Positions 24,413 to 34,569 of a stretch of 64,000 bases of DNA are shown here, piece by piece. Positions within the stretch are counted from its first letter, which is position 1. Every line of letters starts with the position of its first letter. Source of the stretch: Kappaphycus alvarezii (lineage: Eukaryota > Rhodophyta > Florideophyceae > Gigartinales > Solieriaceae). Below the pieces are notes generated by a model. The model was not told where the DNA came from and did no database searches. It saw only the letters and a list, made by a program, of their open reading frames with translations. The translations under genes and the position numbers were made by a program. Location of the stretch: NCBI GenBank assembly GCA_002205965.3, contig NADL03000534.1:1612001-1676000 (forward strand), written 5' to 3'.

Positions 24413-25059
24413 TAGACAGGAGCAGGGAGGCGGAAAGACATGAAGGTTAACGTGTAAAGCGAAAATGTTACAGGGAAGGTGGAATGGGTTCGATAGACAG
24501 GGTTGAGGGGAGAGTTTTGAATTCAGTATTGCAGAGGCTCAGAGCGCTTTGCCCGTGTTTTCCTCCGTAACTCTATCGACCCACTTCGATGAAAGGAGCA
24601 CACTTCTGCTGCGTTTCGCATACGTCGCCAACTCATCCCATTCAACGAAACGCTGTGGGGACCGAAGAAGCTGTGCGTCTCTCACAATTTAACATCGCAC
24701 TGGTTCATATCTGCAATAGAGCCTGCGGTACCAGTAACGTCTGTTGAGAGAGCAAAGCACATGGTACCGTACTGTACTGTACAGTAATTGGCGCTCTATT
24801 GAGCATTTCCAGAATGTCCATACCTGAAACGTTGCCAGTGCATGAAATGCTTTTTGGAATTGAGACGAGGACCGGCACACAAAACATCATGTCATGTTGA
24901 CAGTTCCGGTCGACAGTACAGTACAGTACTGTACAGCACTTTATTCGGTACGTTACAATCACCGTACTGTAAAATCTCGAAATTTTTGGTCTGACCATAA
25001 CGGTCGTTATGAAATCAGTTGATGTGGTGAGAAATAGTGCACCATTCCTAAACATCGAG

Positions 25060-25084
25060 GTGACTGATGCCCATACGACACCCC
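25060..25084 (+). repeat. Left terminal inverted repeat of Tc1-like element
   Basis: This reads gtgactgatgcccatacgac followed by acccc. Its reverse complement matches the right end at 26393-26421 apart from two positions. Confidence 0.6.
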
Positions 25085-25117
25085 ACGCTTTACTGGGCAG
25101 AACTAAAACTGTAAACG

Positions 25118-26160
25118 CATCTAGTAATCTGTCATCCCGCCCTGCCTCGAAATGACTTCAATGCAGCGATTGTGCATTGAATTCACCAGCCTTTGGACAA
25201 TGCCAGGGTCAATGTTATTCCAGCAATCAGTGATGCAATCCATGAGTTCATGCAGCGTAGAAAATTGCCTTGTATTGGCATAAACGGCCCTAGCCAGCAG
25301 CCCCAGAGGTTCTCTAGCGGGTAGATCTGGAGAGCGAGCTGGCCATTCAAGCACGGGTATTCCTTGATTTTTAAACCACTTCCAGCTACTTTTGACGCGT
25401 GGGCCGGAGCATTATCCTGCTGGAATATCCACTCAACTGGCAGTTCGACATCAGCCCAGTCTAGCAATTCCTTCCCAGAATCTTCACGTACTCCCCTCCA
25501 TTTAACCTTACGGTTACCCTCACTATTTTGTCTTTCCGTGCGCACAAAATGCGGCCCAAACCATCACTCCGTTCCCCCATTCTGACGTTTTGACAAAATA
25601 TTTCCTCTCGCCTCAAATCGTGCCAGTAGCACTGAATACCGTCTGGTCCATCACAATTGAATCTTTTTTCATCACTCCGAACGACCTTGCCCCACCAGTT
25701 CGCGCTCTTGCTTGAATGGTTCTTGCAAATTTTATTCGAGCATCACGGTGTCTCTGCTGAAGCGGAGGCTGTGCTTTACTTTTTTATACCGTAGAAACCC
25801 TGAGCCATTTAGACATGCCCTCGTTCTGCTGGAGAAATGGGAAGATTGAGTTCATTTCTTAGAGTCCTTGAGCTTTTTGTCGAGTTACTTGCTGCCCTTA
25901 ACAATCTTCGTTCGTCTCGTTCAGTCATTTTTTCCGATTTGCTCGAAAGTTTTTGCTTCTGTAGGTTGCTGGACTCTTTAAGAAAGAAGAAACAACCGCT
26001 CGCGATCGACCAAGCTGCCTTACAATCGCCTGAATCGATGAACCGGCTTCCTTCAAGCCCGAAATTTTGGCTCGCTTCTCTAAGCTCAACTGCGTCCCCT
26101 TTGGCTTCGTTGATAGACCGGCTTGCTGTTCACCCTCTCTTGGGGTCCTAGAGCTTGGGA
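25118..26160 (-). pseudogene. Tc1-like transposase (frameshifted)
   Basis: Reading the minus strand from 26,160, an N-terminal helix-turn-helix-like part appears in pieces (SLEKRAKISGL-like, then ARGRSRAVVSSF-like in mixed frames). Next comes WWGKVVRSDEKRFNCDGPDG with the first catalytic aspartate (about 25,660-25,710), WIFQQDNAPAHASK with the second (about 25,410-25,450), and LEWPARSPDLPAREPLG (about 25,300-25,350). In the last, the catalytic position of the normal PDLNPIENLWG is altered. The tail VYANTRQFSTLHEL...SMHNRCIEVI ends at the stop. Length and order match a Tc1 transposase of about 340 residues, but at least four frame changes make it inactive. Confidence 0.85.
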
Positions 26161-26392
26161 GAAAGTGAATGGAGCGCGTTGGAACGCTCTAAAAGCTTGT
26201 TAGTTAATGATTAAGGGTGCATGTCGTATGGCATCAGCCACCCCCTCTTTATGTTTCTAAATTATTACACCGATGCCTTGTGTACGTTACCGTTTAACGG
26301 TCATCTTCCTAAAGTTATTTTATGCAAGATTTTCATTGGTGGAAACGGTTTTTTAATTGGCTGTTTGGAAGTAGTAAATATCAGCGAAACAG

Positions 26393-26421
26393 GGGGTGTC
26401 ATATGGCATCAGTCAGCAGTG
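26393..26421 (-). repeat. Right terminal inverted repeat of Tc1-like element
   Basis: This reads ggggtgtcatatggcatcag followed by tcagcagtg, the inverse of the left end at 25060-25084, followed by TA. A second similar copy lies at 26216-26238. Confidence 0.5.
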
Positions 26422-26484
26422 TACAGTACATTATCAGTTCTTGAGATTTTATTACATTATCTTTCTCTACTGTAGAGTCTATAA

Positions 26485-26785
26485 GTGTAGATGCCTTGTC
26501 TCCTTCAATCACCAAGTCTTCGACCGGCCTAATTTCTCACACGGCCGCTCGGGTTCCGTCTGCGGAACGAGCTCTGCGAGAGGAGTCCTTGAACGAGACA
26601 AAAAAAAGCTTACCGGGTGGAACATGCGGCTCCACTCGAATCCAAGCGCTTTTATTCTGAGCGACTACGCACACTTGAAAACCTTGAAACATCATAAAAA
26701 CAACATTAAATCTAACATGGTCCTAAAGATACCAACTGCGATGATTCTTCCTTGATTTCAGGCCAGTCGCCCTCTGAACATTCAT
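26485..26785 (-). repeat. ~300-bp direct repeat, left copy (copia 3' LTR)
   Basis: This matches 30348-30646 in the same orientation. Landmarks are ccttgtctccttcaatcac, cttcgaccggcct, acaaaaaaaagcttaccgg and cttgaaaaccttgaaacatc. The copia RNase H remnant ends about 70 bp to its right, the normal spacing for a 3' LTR of a minus-strand element. Confidence 0.75.
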
Positions 26786-26854
26786 TCCCGCGTTTTTTGT
26801 ATTAATAGCTTTATCAGGTCGAATAATCCACTGCTGTACAGGGCAAATCCCCAC

Positions 26855-27346
26855 GCCGGAATCCATTAGCTCAATAACGACCCGTTGTTCTTAACCTTCG
26901 ATAATCCATCAGCTGGATTAGTGTGGGACCCAACTAAGCCGATTTGGGTAATTTCTCTCATTTTGTAGTATTTCCGAGCAACAAGTACATCAATCATAAG
27001 TCTCTTCTCAGTTGTCTGCTGACCCTTTGTAACAGAATCAAAAAGCTTCTTTGAGTCAGTAAATCAATAAAGCGAGACAGCCTTTCCGAGTAGTGTCTCC
27101 GGGTCCTCCTTCGAAATAAAAGATCCGTCAAACCCATTCGCAAATGTATATACCTCACCGCCCATTATCAACCGAACAAATCGCTTCGATTTCCTTCTCG
27201 AGTAATCTAAAATATGATTCTTTCCAGTTTTTGGCAGATAACAAGATAAGGTAGCCTAGCTGTGACGATAAATCACTATCAGAGGACAATCCAGCATCTG
27301 CGTAAATCTTGAGATGGAGTGAGGAATTATCCAAAGCAATATACAT
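26855..27346 (-). pseudogene. copia RNase H remnant
   Basis: The minus-strand frame at 27155-27346 reads IYADAGLSSDSDLSSQLGYL and then AKNWKESYFRLLEKEIEAIC, the copia RNase H first strand and helix with the catalytic aspartate and glutamate. Frameshifted continuations down to about 26,860 give FTDSKKLFDSVTKGQQTTEK-like, RLMIDVLVAR-like and NPADGLSK-like sequence. These are the remaining copia RNase H landmarks, including the last aspartate. Preservation is good enough for certain identification, but two or more indels break it. Confidence 0.8.
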
Positions 27347-27799
27347 TAAACCATTGGCGTTTCTCTTTTTCGCGATTTTAACTGCCTTATAAAGTCGAGA
27401 GGTTACACCTGTGAGCGCGCCGAAAAATTACGTCGTTGGCGCACTTGCTTGGGTTTAAACAGGGTTAAACCGGGTAACTGGCTTGTCTCGCGAATTTGAT
27501 GCCAATGTGTTCGTCAACTTGTGGCATCTTGCGCCCATGTGCGTTGTCCCTAGCTATTGCCAGCTTCGCCTCCTTGTCCAGTTGAAGTGCAGCTTCTAGT
27601 TTACCGAATAGCATTTGAAACTACAAGTTATCTGTCGCAATGCGGCTCAGAGGTTCACGTGACCGCGTGTACCCGACTGTGTAATTCCGTAAAAACTCTA
27701 TTTTATGCGAGCCACCCCGATGGATAGACGGTACTTGTGAAAAGAGCTTTGTGATGAGCTTTTAAACCTTAAACAGCGCTGACAAAACTTCGAGCCCAC

Positions 27800-28244
27800 C
27801 ATTAAAGAAGTTAGATACTCTAAGATTTGAGATAGTTCTTGACCCGGGTTTGTCGCACTGGAGAGTTATACTCTTGGTTTATTATGTCCACCGCTCGCTG
27901 GAACGTTTGCGCGTAGGTCTCGACTTGAGCCGGGTAAAACCTCTTGGCATCCCTATACAGCAGGTTATGAAAGTACTGTAGCTTTTCTTGTATGTTTAAC
28001 CCGTAGTTCCTCGCTACTTGAGAGTACTCGTCGACTAGTCCATCCAGAAATCGACCAAGTCACCCGAGAACTTCTTGTAAGCGCCCTTGAGTCTCATGGC
28101 AATATCATGAGCGAGTCCGCCCCCGCCACTGTATTCGGAGTTACCGGCGGACGCCTGGGAATTATCCGTTTGTGATGAAGATGGTGTTGCACCCTGTAGG
28201 TCGCTTCTGATTCGTCTGCCTCCTGCCACAATCAGCTGAGCCAT
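27800..28244 (-). pseudogene. copia Gag remnant
   Basis: The minus-strand frame 28035-28244 starts MAQLIVAGGRRIRSDLQGAT, has a glycine/serine-rich linker and reaches AHDIAMRLKGAYKKFSGDLV. After a frameshift the sequence continues VARNYGLNIQEKLQYFHNLL, YRDAKRFYPAQVETYAQTF and AVDIINQEYNSPVRQTRVKN, the helical capsid region of copia Gag. Further minus-strand coding-like sequence to about 27,480 includes AIARDNAHGRKMPQVDEHIG. Protease, integrase and RT are absent before RNase H begins at 27,346, so the element has a large internal deletion. Confidence 0.65.
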
Positions 28245-28749
28245 TTGAACTGCAGCATCCCGGTCGCCAGTATCGTCTTATATTACATTTGTATGAGTCA
28301 TAATCACCCTTCGATGCGAACGTTGTTGCTAATCGGCGCCTCAGACGTTAAGGAATTTATGTAGTTCAACTAATACTGATAGAAGATCACAAATCTCCTT
28401 TGCAAACAGTCTTGCAAGGGTAAAATATTCGGCGACCATTTCCTTTAGCTGCTGACGTTAAGGGAAGGTTCCAGCATCCGAGTGGAGACTATGAATCCCT
28501 TTTGTGCACTGGTTAGGGGGCCAAGTTCCCTATCGCTGCTAGGTCTAATGAACGATGGGGAATCATCTCCACCTCCGTTCCCATGATGTCCAACTGCTAG
28601 ACATAATGTCGGCACTCGAGTCCGAAGACAAAGAAGAGTACGGTTTGCGCCCCTTTCTGGTGAAATGCTGCCTGGATCGTGTTTACCCTTGTCTGTCTGA
28701 ACTTAACTGGATATTGATCTCGATCTTGAGTCTGATAAGTTTTGAAGGG

Positions 28750-28843
28750 TACTCCGACCCTGGGCAGTCAGTCCCCTACTAGCGGAGGGTTCTGGCTACT
28801 CCGACCCTTGACGACCAGCCTCCTACTGGTGGAGGGTTCGGGT
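28750..28843 (+). repeat. Two-copy 47-bp tandem repeat
   Basis: Both copies start tactccgaccct and contain ctact-g-ggagggtt. Copy 1 is 28750-28796, copy 2 is 28797-28843. Each has a ccctcc/ggaggg-type inverted pairing around ctact, so each could fold into a small hairpin. Confidence 0.7.
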
Positions 28844-29924
28844 ATTGGCCCTAGGCACTGAGTCGCCCCCACTCCGGAGGGGGAGGCCTTTTCTGCAGTA
28901 TTTCCTCGTACAGACCCAGTGCGAGGTGGTTTTCACTTCGTTCGGTTATTCCCTGGAGCTTTCAAAGATAGCCGTGCCCGGTTCTTACCTTATAGGAGAT
29001 CTACCACGACGTTCCCCAGCAAACCACACCAACGAAGCCAAAAACAAATGACAACCTATTCGTTACCGGAACAATGAACAGCTCCGTCCCTGCAAGTTTC
29101 CTGCAAGAAAGTCTCACCGGCAGTTGAAAGTACCGATAAAGCGATAAGCCATCCTGGTCCCTACGCAATATATTGGAGCAGTATAGCGATTACTCGGGGG
29201 CGTTCCAGTCTTGATAAGGTGCAATCCCCTCCGAGGTCCAAAATGGGTAGTCTGCAGGTGAGCGGAAGTGTAGAAGTCAGGTCCACTTCCCCTGGGCAAT
29301 TGACCGAACCGCAGGCGAGCAGCACACAGGACGTGGCGCCGAGAGATACTTCCTGAATAACTGTACCATTTGGTGCGAATGGGCGTTAACAGCTCCAGCC
29401 CATCACGATACACCGGATCGCGCACAGTGTTCGACCGCTGCCTTACAAAACCAAAAAAACCCCACGCAAGACCAAGATTTCGGCGAGTTTCGGACAATTC
29501 AGCCTATCAACAGCCGGGTTGAAACTCCCAATTTTCTCTTCAATAAAAAGCACCTAAAACAGCTATCTTCTGCACCTGAGTCTTGTGTCTGCCCGACGTC
29601 CTTATTCGGAGCCACTAATTAGTGTGGTCAACGTCGCCGTTTTTGATAATTGTTCCACAGCAGTGGAACTGAACAGCAGAAATGAATAAATGCTTGTCTT
29701 GTGACAAATTAGCCACCGAACCACGCACAAAACAAAAATTGCGAACGCTCACTGAGTTTGTAGGCTTTATTGAACGCAAAGCTATTAAATGCCATTGTTG
29801 GAACGGTCACAAAACCGATTGCCGACCAATTTGAAATGGCAAAAGGCACCAGGCCTCAATTTACAGAACAATTATCCTTGCAAAGGGACGGGGGAAAATA
29901 AGTACCACTATTGCAGCTTTAATG

Positions 29925-30105
29925 GGGGCAAGGTGCACACTTAAATCAACACCAACACGGAGGGGGAAGTACACAATAACACGAAAACTGGAGGGGGGTC
30001 ACACTCACAAGAAAACGGGTGGGGCTACACACTCAGACAAAGTCAGGGTTCTACACACTCACACCAAGACGGGAGGGAGTATACACTTGCACAAAGACGG
30101 GGGGA
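29925..30105 (+). repeat. Minisatellite of ~28-30-bp units
   Basis: About six degenerate tandem units share the core (t)acacactcacac-aaaacgg-ggg. The plus-strand frame through it is open and reads as a histidine/threonine/lysine/glycine repeat (HTHKKTGG, HTHTKTGG and similar), but translation is probably incidental. Confidence 0.7.
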
Positions 30106-30347
30106 AGGGAGATCAGGATCGAGGATAGGGGCATGAATGGATTGAAAAGGTGATGAGGGGAGAGAAGGGATGGGGAAGGATATAGAGGCGAGGAGGTAAA
30201 AAAGGTAGGGAAAAAGGAACAAGTAGGGGGGTGGGAAAACGGGAAGCGGGGAAAAGATGATAATCTGTGGGGTGAGTGAGATCTTTGTTGAGGCTCTTTG
30301 GTTCTGCGTTGGCTAGTTGATGTCAAGAAAGCAACGGAACTAGTTGG

Positions 30348-30646
30348 TGTAGTTGCCTTGTCTCCTTCAATCACTAGATCTTCGACCGGCCTAGTTTCTC
30401 ACACGATCGCTCAGGTTCCGTCGGCGGAACAAGGGCTGCAAAAGTAGTCGTTGCACGAGACAAAAAAAAAGCTTACCGGATGGAGCATGCGGCTCCACCT
30501 GAAGCCAAGCGGATTTATTCTGAGTGGCGATGCACACTTGAAAACCTTAAACATCATAAAAACATCATTAAATCTAACATGGACCTACAGCTACCAACTG
30601 CGATGATTCGTCCTTGGTTTCAGACCAGTGGCCCTCTGGACATTCA
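30348..30646 (-). repeat. ~300-bp direct repeat, right copy (copia 5' LTR)
   Basis: Partner of 26485-26785, sharing ccttgtctccttcaatcac, cttcgaccggcct, aaaaaaaaagcttaccgg and catcataaaaaca-cattaa. About 10% substitutions separate the copies by eye, which suggests an old insertion. Confidence 0.75.
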
Positions 30647-30974
30647 CAATAAGAGATGGTCATTTCCATACTGTACAGTACACGAGGACAAAGTACAATT
30701 ATTACGAAACCCTGCGAAAAAGTAGCGTACAGTGCGTGAATTTTAAATGGATCACCAATGAATATGAATGCCCAGTTGGATTGAAATGGCAAATTCAAAT
30801 GAATCTTCTTTGAATTTAATTCTTATATGAAACAATAAAAAGGATTGGAGACTTAATCTAATTGGCCTGACAAGAAAAAAAGTTGTCGCAGAAGCATGAT
30901 TTCCTGCAGCGAATTTAGGATAGCACCAAATTGATTTGTTATTCAATACAGAGACAAATTTATTTTAAAATAAC

Positions 30975-31085
30975 TCAGTAGTCTGTCCTCGCACCTTGCC
31001 TTTCTAATACTTGCGCACAGCGCTTTGGCATACTGTCAAGGAGATTTCTGATCAAATTTTGTTGATATGCACCCCAGTTCAATAC
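30975..31085 (-). pseudogene. Tc1-like transposase extreme C-terminus
   Basis: The minus strand reads NLIRNLLDSMPKRCAQVLER and then QGARTDY followed by a stop, the standard end of a Tc1 transposase (compare SMxxRCxxVIxxxGxxTxY). The upstream part is missing. It lies about 330 bp from a second Tc1 fragment with its own C-terminus, so it is a separate copy. Confidence 0.75.
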
Positions 31086-31411
31086 ACGTGGCAGATGAGT
31101 GGAAGGCAATAGATATTCATTGAAGTAAATTTTCTTCAAGAAAGAGGAGTTCTTGGGTATATTTGGATAATAAAAGTAACCCCTTTGTTTTTAATCAGAA
31201 TTTAGATCAGACTAAACCCATCGTTGAATGGTGGTCGTCGGCGGGTCATCATGTCCACAATTAAAGGTCGCACTGACCCCCTCCACCGAAGGATCGAAGA
31301 GAGGGGGGCAAGTGGGAAGTTCGAAGTTAGTACATCGTTTAGCTTCATCGTTGAGGCGTTCAAGCTTAACCATTTCTTACCCTATTACGCTATCGCCGTC
31401 CGTGCCAGTCC

Positions 31412-31905
31412 CTAGGTTTTACTGGGGACCGTGAATGCGCAGCACTGCAGAGATTTCCAAGACAAATTTTGGTCCAACTTTGACGACTCCGTCAGTACAG
31501 CATTTCGAAGTTCCGCAACTCTGTTGAACTGCCGATTGTTAGCGTATAATTTGTGGGAAATGATCCAACAGACATTTTCAATCGGCTCTAGGTCAGTGAA
31601 TCTCGCTGTCCATGCTAGAACTGGGCTCCGATTGTTTTGCATCCATTCACGCGACACGTGTGACGTGTGAATGGATGCATTATCTTGCATAATATTTCAA
31701 CACAATAACATGTACTCATCAGAATACGATGTACGATATTTCTCTATTGTACCGCAGTACTTGATAGAATCCTAGTTTCCTTGTTAAGCAGCTAGTTCTG
31801 AGAACGCATAAGTATAAAAACAACCCCAAACCATCACCCCTCCACCCCAGACTCTCCTTTTAATTGGAACAAATATTTTTGGGCCCGTAAATATTTACTA
31901 AGAGT
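31412..31905 (-). pseudogene. Tc1-like transposase fragment
   Basis: The minus-strand frame 31412-31690 starts MQDNASIHTSHVSREWMQNN, carrying the QDNAxxH motif with the second catalytic aspartate. It continues VLAWTARFTDLEPIENVCWI, a degenerate WPARSPDLNPIENLWG with the third catalytic acid, and a helical tail. A little upstream, around 31,840-31,870, short frames resemble the strand before the motif. The DNA around the QDN motif contains a 13-bp inverted repeat (31638-31679). Confidence 0.8.
31638..31679. repeat. 13-bp perfect inverted repeat
   Basis: Arms tgcatccattcac (31638-31650) and gtgaatggatgca (31667-31679) are separated by 16 bases. They lie within the Tc1 transposase fragment, so the symmetry may be chance plus coding constraint. 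Confidence 0.6.
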
Positions 31906-32013
31906 ACGTATAGGTGGCAGTGTTCTCTATCTAATTTCCAGGCCACTTTTTAGCCCCGCGCATCAACAGCACCAGGCCATAGCATTTTTTAAAGAGCCAA
32001 ATCTTTCGCCTCG

Positions 32014-32061
32014 GGCTATCGGGCAACCTATCCGAATTTCTGGATAGGTCACCAGATAGCC
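32014..32061. repeat. 48-bp imperfect hairpin
   Basis: Two 20-nt arms (32014-32033 and 32042-32061) pair at 17 of 20 positions around an 8-base loop (gaatttct). The arms end in ggctatc/gatagcc and are closed by cctatcc/ggatagg. The hairpin lies about 600 bp left of the SANT-like gene and might be a subterminal structure of that transposon. Alternatively it could be a small RNA hairpin. Confidence 0.6.
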
Positions 32062-32665
32062 TGTGGTCAAGGTTTTTATCACTAAACTATATTTAAGGGT
32101 CTGCATGGTGCCGTTTTAGAGGCCTGGAGCCACTGTTCGCGTCAAAAACCTGGCGCGCTTTTCGACACCACCCTGGCTACAATATCGGCTGCAAACAACC
32201 CCCTAGGAATTCCACCCAGGTCTACACAGCTCAAAAAACTAATCAAAAATGAAGCAGCGCAGTCGCGCGCGTTTCAAGATGATTTACTTCTCACTGCGCA
32301 CCCAGTCGAACCTCCACTGTCCTTGTGAACCCTGTAAAGTCCCAAACTCATAAAAACTACCCTTAGGTTGTCTCCAGAGCTATTTACAGACAAATCTGCT
32401 CTTAAACCGTCACAAGCACAACCTACGCCCCATCAAACGTACGATGAAGACTCCCTTCCTACCGAATACGAGCCAAATGGAGAAAAAACATCATGGTACC
32501 AATTTCTACATTGCAGGTGACAAATACGCCCACGAAACAGGAAAAAATTCACTCTGATTCTAACAATGTTTCTATATCCCCTATCAATCCCAGACCTACT
32601 TTCTCATCATCTGTGCACTGTAAAATACTTGGACTCTCAAAAGGCTAAAAAAATACAATAATTAT

Positions 32666-33240
32666 ATGTCAAGAACTGCAAGCAGCGCAGAGAGAATAAC
32701 TTACTACGACGTGAAGGCTAAAGGCAGAGGGAAAATTTTTACTGCGAACGAATCTCTACAACTGGCCAAAGCGCGGCTAGGGAAGTCATTGAAAGGGCCA
32801 AATCAGAATGAACTGACCTTATGGAGGGCTTTATGGGTACATACAGTGAATCGAGTGGAGTGGGCCCCAGTAGCGAGTCTTTGCGCAGCAACTGGAACAG
32901 AATTTATTGTGATGCCCAAATGTACTTTCCCTTCAAGGGAAAGTTACTCGCCAAGAGGTCCTCAGGTTCTAATGACGCGGACATAGACTATTTAGTCGTG
33001 TAAAGCTTCGTGAAAAAGGTGAGCCAAAGAGAAAGGACGGATTATTACAATACGGGAGACCGTTTAAAAACTTATGTTGGAAGCAAGAAAGCATCGAAGG
33101 AAGAGAAGATCCTTTGCAGATTTAAAGCAGACTATATATGATCAAGAAGAAAACAGAAAAATGAAAGAGCCAAAAACAAGCAAGATAGAAGATCAGGATC
33201 CCTCTGAGGGAGAAGACTTTGGGGGTGAAATAGTACCATG
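32666..33240 (+). pseudogene. SANT/Myb-like DNA-binding protein (frameshifted)
   Basis: The frame 32666-32986 reads AKGRGKIFTANESLQLAKAR..., the start of the SANT/Myb-like domain that in this protein family reads (K/R)GRxxxFTxxEdLxLAkAWLxxSxDP...Q. After a frameshift near 32,870 the next frame gives SLRSNWNRIYCDAQMYFPFK and SNDADIDYLV. A further segment near 33,030-33,090 reads YGRPFKNLCW, like the PFK...CW signature of the NAM-associated region. Such proteins are the second gene of PIF/Harbinger transposons, where they help the transposase reach the nucleus and bind the ends. The Harbinger transposase remnant lies 300 bp downstream on the opposite strand. Confidence 0.7.
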
Positions 33241-33471
33241 AGATCATATTGCCGATTTTTAGAACAATTTAGAGACCTCCTTTTAGTAATAGCGAATGGG
33301 GAATCCAGAACGCGTGCCCGATTTTTTCATTGAAAAGTGCGTAGTATTCCGTCTTACGCACAAATTCATGTAGACAAAATGTTGGAGAACGCACTGCAAA
33401 AAGCACTCAAAACCCAGTGAGTACTGGTCCTATCTATCTAGCTTTACTATAAAGCGTATTTGTACTGGTCA

Positions 33472-33547
33472 TCTACTTTACTTTCGACAACCAAACGTAA
33501 GACGCAAGATCTACTTTTCTTTCGTCAACCAGACGTAAGACGCAAAG
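33472..33547 (+). repeat. Two-copy 38-bp tandem repeat
   Basis: Copies at 33472-33509 and 33510-33547 differ at about five positions and share ctttcg-caacca-acgtaaga. They sit between the convergent SANT-like and transposase remnants. Confidence 0.7.
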
Positions 33548-34560
33548 TACGGACAAGATCATTCCTTAGGTTTTTAAATGCAGTATTTATCGTCATAAAT
33601 ACTCTAATTGTCTACATTTGTTCTGTATAGATCTAAAAAACGGACGTAAACTTAGCTTGAGCCTCGTGCTGTGCTTGTTCTTGCCTAGATTCCTCCGCGA
33701 TCATGACTTCAAGGTCGTACAGTACATTCACAATATCGAACGAGTTATCTTCTTCATTCATGTAGTCCGTAAATTATCTAGCCCTATTCATCCGTATAAC
33801 CATGTTAGGCAGTATAGCACACGCATAGCTTAATGTAATCATGTCCTCTTTGTACTTCATGTGACATCCTTTTCGCAGCACGTGAGAACGCGCCTACAGT
33901 ACATCGAACGCTCACTCTATGTCTTTACGTAATGCTTCTTGCACTTTGCTATACCTAAATTCGTCCTCTATGTCTGTCTGATGTATAGGCTTAGCAAGTA
34001 GTGGTCAGTCTGGATACGCGCCATCTCATAAAAAGTATATCAGCTCACAATTTGTAGCAAAAATACGAATGAGATAACCATTAGATAAAGAAACCCTGAA
34101 ATAAGGTAACCCTGAAAGTACCGTTCAAGATATGCACGAATAAAAGTGATAGTAATGGCATAGCTTTATCATTGTCAGTCCTACACTTGCCCGGAAAGCA
34201 GTGCCAAAAACAGGTTATGCTCACTCCACGCTTCCACTTTAATAGTTGCGAGATTTCCTTCCTTGTTATTGTGGCACTGTCACTTGACAGCCAGCGGGCA
34301 ATTCTTCCATTAAATTTTCCAGCAGTCGACCGATCTAACACATCCATCAAATTACAATTACTTTTAGACACCCTCGACGGCATTTGGTTCCGCAGCACTC
34401 GGCCTTATATTTAGATACTCGCTGCCGGAGACTTCTAAAATGCTTTGGCAAAAATTTCTTAAGTATAGCCGCAGAACCTCTGATTCCATTCTTGTCCCAC
34501 GTCCAAGTCTTCATATGACCTCTCTGTCCCAAAATCCTGAGGCATGCAAGAATCTTGATC
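33545..34560 (-). pseudogene. PIF/Harbinger (ALP1-like) DDE transposase remnant
   Basis: Read on the minus strand across several frames: a helix ending FCQSILEVSGSEYLNIRPSA (about 34,400-34,460); then GCVRSVDCWKI followed by WKNCPLAVK (about 34,290-34,340), the GxxxxxDCxHWxWKNCP signature with the first catalytic aspartate; then a CRTDNDKAMPLLS-like segment with the second (about 34,160-34,200); then DGAYPD (34,008-34,026). Next come KVQEALRKDIE and AFDVL (third catalytic acid, normally ARKDVERAFGVLQARW), KYKEDMITLSYACAILPNMV, and a tail ending NLRNDLV. The order matches the Harbinger DDE_Tnp_4 family. Many stops and frameshifts show it is long dead. Confidence 0.8.
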
Positions 34561-34569
34561 TATGAATTT

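Larger units (their letters stand above)
25060..26421 (-). mobile_element. Tc1-like DNA transposon
   Basis: A transposase pseudogene on the minus strand is flanked by inverted ends of the form gtgactgatgcc-atacgacacccc. The left end is at 25060-25084. On the right there are two candidates in inverse orientation: 26216-26238 (gtgcatgtcgtatggcatcag) and 26393-26421 (ggggtgtcatatggcatcagt). The far right end is followed by TA, the Tc1 target. The doubled right end may reflect a nested relative or a terminal duplication. Confidence 0.65.
28260..30345. other. Unrecognised sequence between copia gag and its 5' repeat
   Basis: At about 2.1 kb this is longer than a copia leader. It contains a 47-bp tandem duplication (28750-28843), a minus-strand open frame of 127 codons at 29114-29497 that I cannot place, and a minisatellite at 29925-30105. 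A plus-strand frame around 29,685-29,830 starts MNKCLSCDKLATEPRTKQKL and ends near CHCWNGHKTDC, resembling a small zinc-binding domain of unknown family. Confidence 0.4.

Noticed and set aside
31638-31679. Inverted repeat as a terminator or regulatory hairpin.
   Set aside because: It lies inside the conserved QDNA...H coding motif of a Tc1 transposase, so coding constraint and chance explain it.
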